From NCBI RefSeq assembly GCF_900302445.1, contig NZ_ONZF01000010.1, forward strand, positions 62,001-126,000: a stretch of DNA of 64,000 nucleotides, given 5' to 3'. The translations under genes were made by a program, and so were the position numbers. This DNA is from Palleronia abyssalis (lineage in GTDB: Bacteria; Pseudomonadota; Alphaproteobacteria; Rhodobacterales; Rhodobacteraceae). Below are positions 16,529 to 24,288 of the stretch, piece after piece; positions within the stretch are counted from its first letter, which is position 1, and each line of letters begins with the position of its first letter. The notes under the pieces were generated by a model that saw nothing but the letters and a program-made list of their open reading frames with translations, had not been told where the DNA came from and did not search any database.

Positions 16529-16882
16529 TTATTCGATTCCATCCGGGTCAGTGTCACAGTAAATCCGATAAAGCGCATCGATCATATCGTGCAGACGTGG
16601 ATCGGCGATGCGATAGTAGATGGTCTGACTTTCGCGCCGAGTGGCGACCATACCAGCTTCTCGCAATCGGGCGAGATGCTGGCTCAGTGCCGATTGGCCT
16701 AGCGCAAGTTGGCGCTGTAGCGACCCCACTGATTGCTCTCCTTCCAGCAAATGACAGAGCACCATCAGCCTGTTGGCATTAGACAGCAATGCCAGTTGAC
16801 CCGCGACGTCCGCCGCGCGCGCTTGGAGAACCGGCAATGAAGGCCGAGATTTCTTTATATCAGCATTGACTAATTTAGACAT
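16529..16882 (-). CDS. bigR: SqrR/BigR-type persulfide-sensing ArsR-family repressor
   Basis: The 117-residue ArsR-family protein has its HTH around SVGSLQRQLALGQSALSQHL. Cys43 (MVLCHLL) and Cys109 (RIYCDTD) match the conserved cysteine pair of SqrR (41/107) and BigR (42/108). In those proteins persulfides form a tetrasulfide or disulfide bridge that relieves repression. It is divergent from a sulfur operon with persulfide dioxygenase and rhodanese, which is the known BigR context. The 59-base divergent spacer must hold the operator, though I could not single out a clear palindrome. Confidence 0.9.
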   Translation of the reverse strand: MSKLVNADIKKSRPSLPVLQARAADVAGQLALLSNANRLMVLCHLLEGEQSVGSLQRQLALGQSALSQHLARLREAGMVATRRESQTIYYRIADPRLHDMIDALYRIYCDTDPDGIE

Positions 16883-16941
16883 GGGTTACATATACACTCG
16901 ATAGAGGGCTCAAACAATACAGTTATACGAAAGGGCCATAT

Positions 16942-17391
16942 ATGGGACCGGTCACCTCAACGGAGTTCACACCATGGCTATCGCTTCTTGGAGGCGGATT
17001 GATCGGATTTAGCGCCGTCATGGTGATGGGGTTGTTTGGCAAAATCGCAGGCATCACAGGCATCTCAAAAAGTTTGACATCCACGGTTCCGGGGGCAGGA
17101 GGACCCGATGATCGAGGATGGCGTCTGTCGTTTCTTCTGGGTCTGATCGCGGCACCGCTGATTGTGATGCTGGCGACCGGGGCCTTCCCGCAGCAGACCG
17201 TTCCAACAAGCGTTTGGGGTATGGCGCTGGCCGGACTTCTGGTTGGCTTCGGAACCAACCTCGGGGCCGGTTGTACGTCCGGGCATGGGGTTTGTGGTCT
17301 TGCGCGCTTATCGCCGAGATCGGCTGTCGCGGTCGTCGCCTTTCTCATTGCCGCCGTTCTGACAACGACGTTCGTGCGTCACGTCATTTAA
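16942..17391 (+). CDS. YeeE/YedE-family sulfur transporter, first half
   Basis: The 149-residue membrane protein has a cysteine-containing signature GFGTNLGAGCTSGHGVCGLARLS, typical of YeeE/YedE (PmpA-like) proteins that move thiosulfate or sulfur equivalents. It contains about four helices, half of the usual fused transporter. The next gene supplies the other half. It is the first gene downstream of the persulfide-sensor operator region. Confidence 0.9.
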   Translation: MGPVTSTEFTPWLSLLGGGLIGFSAVMVMGLFGKIAGITGISKSLTSTVPGAGGPDDRGWRLSFLLGLIAAPLIVMLATGAFPQQTVPTSVWGMALAGLLVGFGTNLGAGCTSGHGVCGLARLSPRSAVAVVAFLIAAVLTTTFVRHVI

Positions 17392-17402
17392 GGAGATTGA
17401 AC

Positions 17403-17837
17403 ATGCGCAATTTTATGTCCTTATCCGCCGGCATGGTTTTCGGCATCGGCCTCATTGTCTCGGGCATGGCCGATCCCGCCAAGGTTCTGAACTTTCTCGA
17501 TATCCTTGGTCCTTGGGATCCGAGCCTCGCCTTCGTCATGGGCGGTGCGTCTGTCACTGCTTTCATTGGCTATCACCTGATCTGGCGGCGTGAGCGGCCG
17601 GTGATGGGATCCGAGTTCGATTTACCCGACAACGCTGCGATAGACGCGCCACTGCTGACAGGCGCGGCCATCTTCGGTATCGGCTGGGGCCTCGGTGGCT
17701 TTTGCCCCGGACCCGCATGGACATCGCTGCTGCTCGGGTCGTCGGGCATCCTCGTCTTCCTTCCCGCTATGCTAGTAGGGATCGTCCTCGCCGGTTTCGT
17801 CAAAACATTCCCTTCAATCGCAAGTAAAGGAGCGTAA
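17403..17837 (+). CDS. YeeE/YedE-family sulfur transporter, second half (PmpB-like)
   Basis: The 144-residue membrane protein has the partner signature IGWGLGGFCPGPAWTSLLLG. The motif SGMADPAKVLNFLDILGPWDPSLAFVMGGA is typical of the second YeeE/YedE half. An AAGGAGATTGAAC ribosome binding site precedes ATG 17403. The two halves probably assemble into one transporter for a sulfur species linked to the persulfide dioxygenase that follows two bases later. Confidence 0.9.
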   Translation: MRNFMSLSAGMVFGIGLIVSGMADPAKVLNFLDILGPWDPSLAFVMGGASVTAFIGYHLIWRRERPVMGSEFDLPDNAAIDAPLLTGAAIFGIGWGLGGFCPGPAWTSLLLGSSGILVFLPAMLVGIVLAGFVKTFPSIASKGA

Positions 17838-17839
17838 AC

Positions 17840-18751
17840 ATGTCTAAGCTGAACGAGCCCGTCGTCCGCCATTCTGCGTCCACAGGACAGGACAGTCCCG
17901 ATGTCTGGGGCATTTACGAGCCCGACACCGGGTCGATCCAATACATATGCGCCGATCCCACGACCAAGAAGGCAGCACTGATCGATGTCGTGCTGAACTT
18001 CGATCCAGCCAGCTTTGCAACCGCCATCCGCAGTATGGAGAAGGTGCTGAATCTTGTGGACGAACACGGCCTGACCGTCGAGTGGGTCCTGGATACCCAT
18101 CCTCATGCCGATCACCTCATGGCATCATCGTCCCTCAGGGAACGGACCGGCGCCACAAATGGCATCGGCGAGAAAGTCCGCGAGATTGCCGAGCTCTGGC
18201 GCGATTACTACAACGCGCCCGAAGCGTTCGACGTGGACCGCGACTTCGACCGGTTGTTCGCGGACGGCGATAGCTTCAGGATCGGTGATCTTGATGTTCG
18301 GGTCATGCTGTCCCCGGGACACACGCTGGGTTCCATCACGTATGTCTGCAACGATGCCGCCTTCGTGCATGACACGCTAATGCAGCCCGATAGCGGGACG
18401 TCGCGCGCCGACTTCCCTGGCGGGTCCACCGAGGACCTGTGGAGTTCCATTCAGTCGATCCTGTCCCTGCCCGAGAAGACACGGTTGTTCATCGGGCATG
18501 ACTACGGATCGGAGGAACGCGATGAACCCGAGTGGGAAGCCAGTGTCGCCACGCACAAGGCAGAGAATGTGCACGTGAAGGATGGCACAGACAAAGCCGA
18601 TTACATCAAGATCCGCGAAGATCGCGATGCCACGCTGGGCTTGCCGGACCGGATGTTGGCCGCGCTGCAAATCAACCTGCGCGCGGGGCAATTGCCCGAG
18701 GCCGAAAGCAACGGCGCACACTACCTGAAAATGCCCTTGAACAAGTTCTGA
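17840..18751 (+). CDS. Persulfide dioxygenase-like metallo-beta-lactamase protein (Blh/ETHE1 type)
   Basis: The 303-residue protein has the metal-binding motif DTHPHADHLMA, His in SPGHTLGS, Asp in FVHDTLMQPDSGTSRADFPGG, and the final His in LFIGHDYG. The DSGTSRADFPGG segment is typical of the ETHE1/Blh persulfide dioxygenases, which oxidise glutathione persulfide to sulfite with one iron. The operon and its SqrR/BigR-type regulator agree. It acts in the cytoplasm. Confidence 0.92.
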   Translation: MSKLNEPVVRHSASTGQDSPDVWGIYEPDTGSIQYICADPTTKKAALIDVVLNFDPASFATAIRSMEKVLNLVDEHGLTVEWVLDTHPHADHLMASSSLRERTGATNGIGEKVREIAELWRDYYNAPEAFDVDRDFDRLFADGDSFRIGDLDVRVMLSPGHTLGSITYVCNDAAFVHDTLMQPDSGTSRADFPGGSTEDLWSSIQSILSLPEKTRLFIGHDYGSEERDEPEWEASVATHKAENVHVKDGTDKADYIKIREDRDATLGLPDRMLAALQINLRAGQLPEAESNGAHYLKMPLNKF

Positions 18752-18763
18752 AGGAGATAACTC

Positions 18764-19150
18764 ATGAGAAAATCCATGAAAGACCTCGTCGCCGAGGCCA
18801 GATCACGGGTCGCTGTGGTCAGTCCAGCAGACGCTCGCAGTGGGATGAAACAGGGAGACGTGATACTCGACGTGCGCGAACCAGTGGAACTGGACAGCGA
18901 CGGCACGGTTGACGGCGCGGTTCATGTCCCCCGTGGGCTTGTCGAAGCCCAGGCAGACGCGGACACCGGCAAGGCAAACGAGGCGTTGGCTGCAAAGCGC
19001 GGTGGCGACGGACGTGTTCACGTATTGTGTGCATCCGGCGCACGTGCGGCTCTGGCCGCTGATAGCCTGCGGCAGATGGGATATGACACAACGATCATCG
19101 AAGGCGGCGTCGCGGGCTGGAAAGAGGCAAATCTGCCGCTCCGCGTCTGA
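18764..19150 (+). CDS. Rhodanese-like sulfurtransferase
   Basis: The 128-residue single rhodanese domain has the active-site loop LCASGARAALAADSL with the catalytic Cys, and the usual ILDVREPVEL and IEGGVAGWKEANLP segments. It transfers sulfane sulfur and is the usual partner of persulfide dioxygenase. It follows that gene by 12 bases with an AAGGAG ribosome binding site. No signal peptide is present. Confidence 0.92.
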   Translation: MRKSMKDLVAEARSRVAVVSPADARSGMKQGDVILDVREPVELDSDGTVDGAVHVPRGLVEAQADADTGKANEALAAKRGGDGRVHVLCASGARAALAADSLRQMGYDTTIIEGGVAGWKEANLPLRV

Positions 19151-19155
19151 CCTCC

Positions 19156-20907
19156 ATGTGGAACATGTCGCGATTTTTTCCCGTTTTCCAGTGGATGGGT
19201 GGCTACGACCGGCAGATGTTGCGCGGCGATCTTCTAGCTGCGGTGATCGTAACGATCATGTTGATCCCTCAATCGCTGGCCTATGCTCTGTTGGCTGGAC
19301 TGCCACCCGAGACGGGACTTTACGCGTCCATCTTTCCAATCGTTCTCTACGCGATTTTCGGAACTTCGCACAGTCTCGCAGTCGGTCCCGTCGCCGTCAT
19401 CTCGCTAATGACCGCGGCGGCGATCGGCGAACTCGGAGATCAAGGAATTGACTATGTAACAGCCGCGCTGACTTTGGCCTTCCTTTCAGGGATTTTCTTG
19501 CTTCTGTTGGGGGTGTTGCGGCTGGGGTTCCTCGCCAATTTCCTATCACACCCGGTTATTTCGGGGTTCATCACGGCAAGTGGCATCTTGATCGCTGCCA
19601 GCCAATTGAAGCACATATTCGGGATCGATGCGTCCGGCGACACATTGCCGGAACTCGCCCATGGCTTGTGGGTCTCGCTCGGTCAGGTCAACTGGATCAC
19701 GACTGCGCTTGGTGCTTCGACCGTTGTGTTTCTCTTTTGGGCCCGGAGTGGGCTCAAACAGCTTTTGCGGCATTTTGGCTTCGGCCCGACAGCCGCGGAT
19801 ATGGGTGCGAAAGCAGGCCCAGTCGTTGCGGTCTTTCTGACTACCTTCGCCGTCTGGGCGTTCGATCTTTCGGAGCGGGGTGTCGATATCGTTGGAGCGG
19901 TCCCGCAAAAACTGCCGCCGCTTACGGCGCCATCATTCGACCCATCGGTCCTGACCACAATGATTGGTCCTGCTATCCTGCTATCGATTATCGGATTTGT
20001 CGAATCTATCTCTGTTGCACAGACACTTGCGGCCAAGCGACGCCAGCGGATCAATCCTGACCAAGAACTCATCGGTCTGGGAGCTGCCAATATCGGCGCA
20101 TCCTTCAGCGGAGGCTTTCCCGTGACGGGCGGCTTTTCACGCTCGGTCGTGAACTTCGACGCAGGCGCACAAACCCCGGCCGCAGGGGTCTTCACGGCGG
20201 CCGGACTGGCGTTTGCTGCAGTTGCACTGACGCCGCTGGTCTACTTTCTGCCCAATACCACACTTGCCGCCACAATCATCGTTGCCGTGCTCAGCCTTAT
20301 CGACATTTCGATCATCCAGCGCGCATGGCGCTACTCTCGCACCGATCTTGCTGCTGTCGTGGCAACGATCCTTTTGACGCTCGGCTTCGGAGTCGAGATC
20401 GGCGTTTCGGCGGGGGTTCTGATCTCTGTCCTGATTCATTTGTACAGTTCGTCCCGACCGCACATGGCCATCGTTGGCCAGATACCAAGCACCGAGCATT
20501 ACCGCAATATCGACCGCCATAAGGTGATCATCTACGACGAAATCCTGTCGGTCCGGATCGACGAAAGCCTCTACTTCGCAAATGCTCGGAACCTCGAAGA
20601 CCGCATTTACGCAATGGTCGCCGGTCGCGATGCACCCCGACATGTCATCCTCATGTGTTCGGCCGTCAATGATGTCGACATGAGCGCCCTAGAGAGCCTT
20701 GAGGCCATAAACTCCAGACTGGCTGACCGTGACATCAAGTTCCACCTGAGTGAAGTGAAAGGGCCGGTTATGGATCGTCTTAAGAAGACGACTTTCGTAG
20801 AAGACCTCACCGGCCAGATTTTCCTGACCCATGACCGGGCCGTGCGAACGCTCAGAGCTTCGAACCCGGTCCCCGGCAACCCCAGCAATGACGGAGTATC
20901 CCTATGA
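19156..20907 (+). CDS. SulP-family anion transporter with STAS domain
   Basis: The 583-residue protein has the SulP start (DLLAAVIVTIMLIPQSLAYALLAGLPPETGLYASI), about a dozen helices, the GFVESISVAQTLAAKR segment, and a C-terminal STAS domain from about residue 450 (SVRIDESLYFANARNLEDRI). In this operon it probably exports sulfite or sulfate made from persulfides, or takes up sulfate. Direction cannot be told from sequence. It starts five bases after the rhodanese gene and overlaps the oxidase gene by ATGA. Confidence 0.92.
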   Translation: MWNMSRFFPVFQWMGGYDRQMLRGDLLAAVIVTIMLIPQSLAYALLAGLPPETGLYASIFPIVLYAIFGTSHSLAVGPVAVISLMTAAAIGELGDQGIDYVTAALTLAFLSGIFLLLLGVLRLGFLANFLSHPVISGFITASGILIAASQLKHIFGIDASGDTLPELAHGLWVSLGQVNWITTALGASTVVFLFWARSGLKQLLRHFGFGPTAADMGAKAGPVVAVFLTTFAVWAFDLSERGVDIVGAVPQKLPPLTAPSFDPSVLTTMIGPAILLSIIGFVESISVAQTLAAKRRQRINPDQELIGLGAANIGASFSGGFPVTGGFSRSVVNFDAGAQTPAAGVFTAAGLAFAAVALTPLVYFLPNTTLAATIIVAVLSLIDISIIQRAWRYSRTDLAAVVATILLTLGFGVEIGVSAGVLISVLIHLYSSSRPHMAIVGQIPSTEHYRNIDRHKVIIYDEILSVRIDESLYFANARNLEDRIYAMVAGRDAPRHVILMCSAVNDVDMSALESLEAINSRLADRDIKFHLSEVKGPVMDRLKKTTFVEDLTGQIFLTHDRAVRTLRASNPVPGNPSNDGVSL

Positions 20908-22427
20908 AACGTCGGAATTTTCTAAAGATAGCCGCCGCCACTCTCGCGACTCCTGCACTCAATATCAGCCGGGCGTGGGCCGCTGAGCCCGGCGCGCCCT
21001 TGCCGATCCCGGAGGTCATGGAGATCGGCCCTGACGCAGGCAACACACTCGACGCGATACGCGGAACACACGAATTCATCGCAGGCGCGCCGTCGGAGAC
21101 CTGGGGTTATTCGCAGGATTACCTTGGGCCACTGCTTCGGTTTCGGCGCGGGCGCACCGCAAACATAAGCGTCGCGAACCGCCTCGATGAACCGATCACG
21201 GCGCATTGGCATGGCATGCACGTACCGGGCTACCTCGATGGCGGCCCGCAGCTCGCCTTCGGACCGGGGGAGACCTGGGCACCGGAGCTGCCGATCGATC
21301 ACCCAGCGGCAACGCTGTTTTACCACAGTCATGTGCATGGGCGCACTGGCCCCCAAGTCTACCGTGGGCTGGCAGGGATGATCATCATCGACGACCCCGA
21401 GATCGACGACCCGTTGCCGCGCAACTATGGTGTGAATGATTTTCCACTGATCGTGCAGGATCGCGGCTTCGACCGGTCAGGCCGCATGACCTACAATCTC
21501 GGTATGATGGATCGGATGCACGGATTTCGTGGGGACGAGATCCTCGTCAATGGCGTGATCCGTCCCAAGCTGACGGTTCCGGCAGGTTTGGTGCGCTTGC
21601 GCATCCTGAACGCGTCAAATTCGCGAGTTTACGATTTCCGCTTCAACGATGGCAGGCAGTTCTACCAAGTCGCAAGTGATGGGGGACTCCTGAACGTACC
21701 GCTAGCTACAACCAGCCTGCAACTCGACGGAGCCGAGCGAGCCGAGATCGTGGTGAATTTCTCGGACCGGTCACCGGTTTCTCTCGTATCGCACGACATC
21801 GGGATGGGTGGCATGATGAACGGGGGGATGATGGGGGACAGAGGCGGCTCCATGATGATGGATGACAGAGGCATGATGGGAGATCGCGGTATGATGGGGA
21901 TGGCTGGAAACAGCGGCACGACCCTCGACATCATGTCCTTTGATGTGGGCGAGACTGCGCCTGTTGGTCCCGCCAGCCTGCCCACCACGCTACCAGCGGA
22001 CGCGCCTGAACTCGGCGATCCCGTTCGAAGACGCGATTTCACCCTTAACATGCACACTGGAGGCATGATGCGCGGCATGATGGGTCGCGACGGCCAGATG
22101 ATGGGAATCAATGGTGAGCCTTACATCATGGACCGCATTGATGAGACCGTCCGCACAGGTGAAACAGAGCTCTGGCGCATCAATGCAGACATGATGATGC
22201 GGCACACGTTCCACGTTCACGGTACCTCCTTTCGGGTCGTGAGCCAGAACGGACGTTCGGTCGACCCGGCGCGGATCGGCTGGAAAGACGTTGTTCGTGT
22301 GCAGGGTCCGACCGAAATTCTGCTGAGATTCGACAAGCTGGCGTCGCAAGAGACACCATTCATGTATCACTGTCACATCCTCGAACACGAGGATGCGGGC
22401 ATGATGGGGCAGTTTACAGTTACATGA
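20904..22427 (+). CDS. Multicopper oxidase, CueO-like, Tat-exported
   Basis: The 507-residue protein starts with a Tat signal (MKRRNFLKIAAATLATPALN). It carries all four copper-binding motifs: HWHGMH, HSHVHG, HTFHVHG and HCHILEHEDAGMM, the last with the type 1 Met ligand. A Met-rich insert (GMGGMMNGGMMGDRGG and following, residues about 300-335) resembles the CueO substrate-access segment that binds Cu(I). Such enzymes oxidise cuprous ions or other metals in the periplasm. It is coupled to the SulP gene by an ATGA overlap, so a copper enzyme is wired into a sulfide operon. Confidence 0.93.
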   Translation: MKRRNFLKIAAATLATPALNISRAWAAEPGAPLPIPEVMEIGPDAGNTLDAIRGTHEFIAGAPSETWGYSQDYLGPLLRFRRGRTANISVANRLDEPITAHWHGMHVPGYLDGGPQLAFGPGETWAPELPIDHPAATLFYHSHVHGRTGPQVYRGLAGMIIIDDPEIDDPLPRNYGVNDFPLIVQDRGFDRSGRMTYNLGMMDRMHGFRGDEILVNGVIRPKLTVPAGLVRLRILNASNSRVYDFRFNDGRQFYQVASDGGLLNVPLATTSLQLDGAERAEIVVNFSDRSPVSLVSHDIGMGGMMNGGMMGDRGGSMMMDDRGMMGDRGMMGMAGNSGTTLDIMSFDVGETAPVGPASLPTTLPADAPELGDPVRRRDFTLNMHTGGMMRGMMGRDGQMMGINGEPYIMDRIDETVRTGETELWRINADMMMRHTFHVHGTSFRVVSQNGRSVDPARIGWKDVVRVQGPTEILLRFDKLASQETPFMYHCHILEHEDAGMMGQFTVT

Positions 22428-22494
22428 AAAACCCCACCTGTGTGACGCCCTTCTGCATGAGCGCTATCTACTGCTAAAGTTTTCTCTACGTATT

Positions 22495-22946
22495 CTATCG
22501 GGTGCTTGGGCCGGATTGCTGAAATGCACTCCGGGTCTCGATCGCAGCAACAAGTAAGCAGACGGAAAGATCGGGCCGACTACTGCCCCAGCAGTTCAAC
22601 AAGTCGCCCTGCAATCAGAATACCGGCATTCGCTGGAAAAGCGTTCTTAGAAAAAAACGTTGTCTGCGCGGAAGATCAAATTCGGGCTATCAACGCCTCG
22701 GAGCCAAATCATACAGATAACGTTTACGATCGCTGCGACTAATGCCATGAAAATTATGACGGGTCTAAGCGGTTCAGATCCTTCGAGGTACCGACGCCCC
22801 CATTAATGACGATCCCAATTGAAGAGAAGATCAAGACCGGGCCCGGCACCATGGCAGCAGCCCGATTCCACCCCACAGATCGTGACAGCGCTTAGACTGA
22901 TAGCAACAACGAACGGGCCCGAAGTATTACCTAGATCGTGTGGCAT
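22495..22946 (-). pseudogene. Decayed CDF-like cation transporter
   Basis: Conceptual translation on the minus strand, jumping frames, gives DLGNTSGPFVVAISL, PVIIFMALVAAIVNVICM, FRADNVFF, ANAGILIAGRLVELLG and RPDLSVCLLVAAIETR in order. These line up with the same positions of the intact transporter encoded at 47.9-48.5 kb (for example its IMIVMALVAAAINALCVW and NWPDLVVGVIVAGI). At least three frameshifts and a stop separate the pieces, and the N-terminus is missing. This explains most of the 680-base gap between the oxidase and the L,D-transpeptidase. Confidence 0.7.
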
Positions 22947-22957
22947 CAATATTTCTC

Positions 22958-22988
22958 TTGAACCTCTAGTAGCTTTAGGAGTTAAGCC
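22958..22988 (+). promoter_or_regulatory. MerR-type promoter upstream of L,D-transpeptidase
   Basis: TTGAAC (22958-22963) is followed by a 19-base spacer with the dyad CTCTAGTAGCTTTAG, then a weak -10 (TAAGCC). The overlong 19-base spacer with a central dyad is the hallmark of promoters controlled by MerR-family activators. It is one of seven similar sites in the window. Confidence 0.6.
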
Positions 22989-23110
22989 ACCGACAAAGAA
23001 CGGCACCATGGAGCAAGTTGCCAGTAACGCCTCACTCCTTCCCGGGCGAACAACACTGCGTTCGGGGTAAGGTTCGGTTTGCCGTCCAATGCGTGAACGG
23101 AGCAATCTAT

Positions 23111-23776
23111 ATGCTGACAAGACGACACTTCATCCAGACGACCACCGCGCTGTTTTCGGCATCGATATCCAGCCCGCTCCTTGCAGACACGTGGCCTACC
23201 GATGCGCAGAAGGCAGGTTGGGACGCACAGGTTACACCTCCCGGCTACGACCCGGCCACGTCCAACCCTTGGGGCCTTCACCCTCGCTTCCTCCCAAAGC
23301 GGGTCCTCGCGAAGGATGGACTTGTACCCGGTGATATCCACGTCGATGCTGTTGCGCGCTATCTCTACCACATCGAAGAAGGCGGCACGGCGATGCGCTA
23401 TGGCGTGGCGATCGCGCGCGGCAAACTTTACGAACCGGGCACCTATACGATCAAGCGCAAGGTCAGGTGGCCGCATTGGCAGCCGACGCAGAACATGATC
23501 GACCGCGATCCAGAGCTCTACGCCGATATCGCCGACGGTATGGAACCCGGACCTGAAAACGCGCTCGGATCGCGAGCCCTCTATCTCTTCGTCGGCGACC
23601 GAGACACCTATCTAAGGATTCACGGGACGCCGTATCCGAGAAGCATCGGCGGCCGTGCGAGTTCCGGTTGCGTCCGAATGGTCATGGCACACATCAATGA
23701 TCTCTATCCCAACGTCGAAATTGGCTCGACGGCATTCCTGTACTCGGCGGAAGACAGCGTCACCCCGAGAAGTTGA
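23111..23776 (+). CDS. L,D-transpeptidase (YkuD family), Tat-type signal
   Basis: The 221-residue protein starts with a twin-arginine signal (MLTRRHFIQTTTALFSAS). A YkuD catalytic domain follows, with His in RIHGTPYPRSIGG and the catalytic Cys in SSGCVRM. It cross-links murein or anchors outer membrane proteins to it. The upstream MerR-type promoter suggests metal induction. I chose the ATG at 23111 because it begins the signal peptide. Confidence 0.92.
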   Translation: MLTRRHFIQTTTALFSASISSPLLADTWPTDAQKAGWDAQVTPPGYDPATSNPWGLHPRFLPKRVLAKDGLVPGDIHVDAVARYLYHIEEGGTAMRYGVAIARGKLYEPGTYTIKRKVRWPHWQPTQNMIDRDPELYADIADGMEPGPENALGSRALYLFVGDRDTYLRIHGTPYPRSIGGRASSGCVRMVMAHINDLYPNVEIGSTAFLYSAEDSVTPRS

Positions 23777-23823
23777 CTGGCGCATCATGTGTTACGCGTG
23801 GGTCTGACGCATCTATGGGCTGA

Positions 23824-24096
23824 TCAGGACTGGCGCGAAGTGCAGATGGGGTTGCCACCAGCCGAGCGTAGCGGAACCAAGGTGTTTTCCACCGGACCGC
23901 TGTGTTCATACCAATAACAGCCATCCTCGGGACGAAGCCGCGCCGTGGTGAGATCCTGACCAGGCGCAGCAAGGGCAATGACGGCCTCGGGAACACTTCC
24001 CGCTTCGTTGCGAGCGGCGCCGTCGTCCAGCGTTGGCACCGCGCAGCCAGCAAGCACCAATGTCGCTGTGATAATCGGTGCGTTTCGTTTCTGCAT
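23824..24096 (-). CDS. Small lipoprotein of unknown function
   Basis: The 90-residue product has a lipoprotein signal peptide ending in the lipobox LVLAGC, then VPTLDD and a soluble part with GCYWYEHSGPVENTLVPL. A GAGGT site precedes the ATG at 24096. It is convergent with the L,D-transpeptidase gene and divergent from the P-type ATPase gene. I do not recognise a family. As a lipoprotein it could be a client of the LspA and Lnt copies on this island. Confidence 0.7.
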   Translation of the reverse strand: MQKRNAPIITATLVLAGCAVPTLDDGAARNEAGSVPEAVIALAAPGQDLTTARLRPEDGCYWYEHSGPVENTLVPLRSAGGNPICTSRQS

Positions 24097-24225
24097 GTCT
24101 ACCTCACTAATTCTGATCGCTTCGTACCGGCAAGCGTTGCTCCAACCGCGTCGTTTCAAGGGGGCGGCTAGCTTCAAGCCTCCGCAGGGCGCCTTTCTTG
24201 CTGGACGAATATCCACTTTTTGCCC

Positions 24226-24256
24226 TTGAAGCTCTAGTTACTGTAGGGGCTATGTC
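24226..24256 (+). promoter_or_regulatory. MerR-type promoter of the P1B ATPase gene
   Basis: TTGAAG (24226-24231), a 19-base spacer with CTCTAGTTACTGTAG, and a -10 TATGTC (24251-24256) lie 33 bases before the ATPase ATG. The dyad fills the spacer as in ZntR/CueR-type promoters. Confidence 0.75.
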
Positions 24257-24288
24257 AATGTGGAATCAATGAATCCTGAGGTCAATCC

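Noticed and set aside
16883-16941. Possible SqrR/BigR operator in the divergent spacer
   Set aside because: An operator is expected, but I could not find a convincing palindrome, so no site was annotated.
21820-22095. Repetitive ATGATGGG stretches as a tandem repeat array
   Set aside because: They encode the Met/Gly-rich copper-binding insert of the multicopper oxidase and are explained by the protein sequence.
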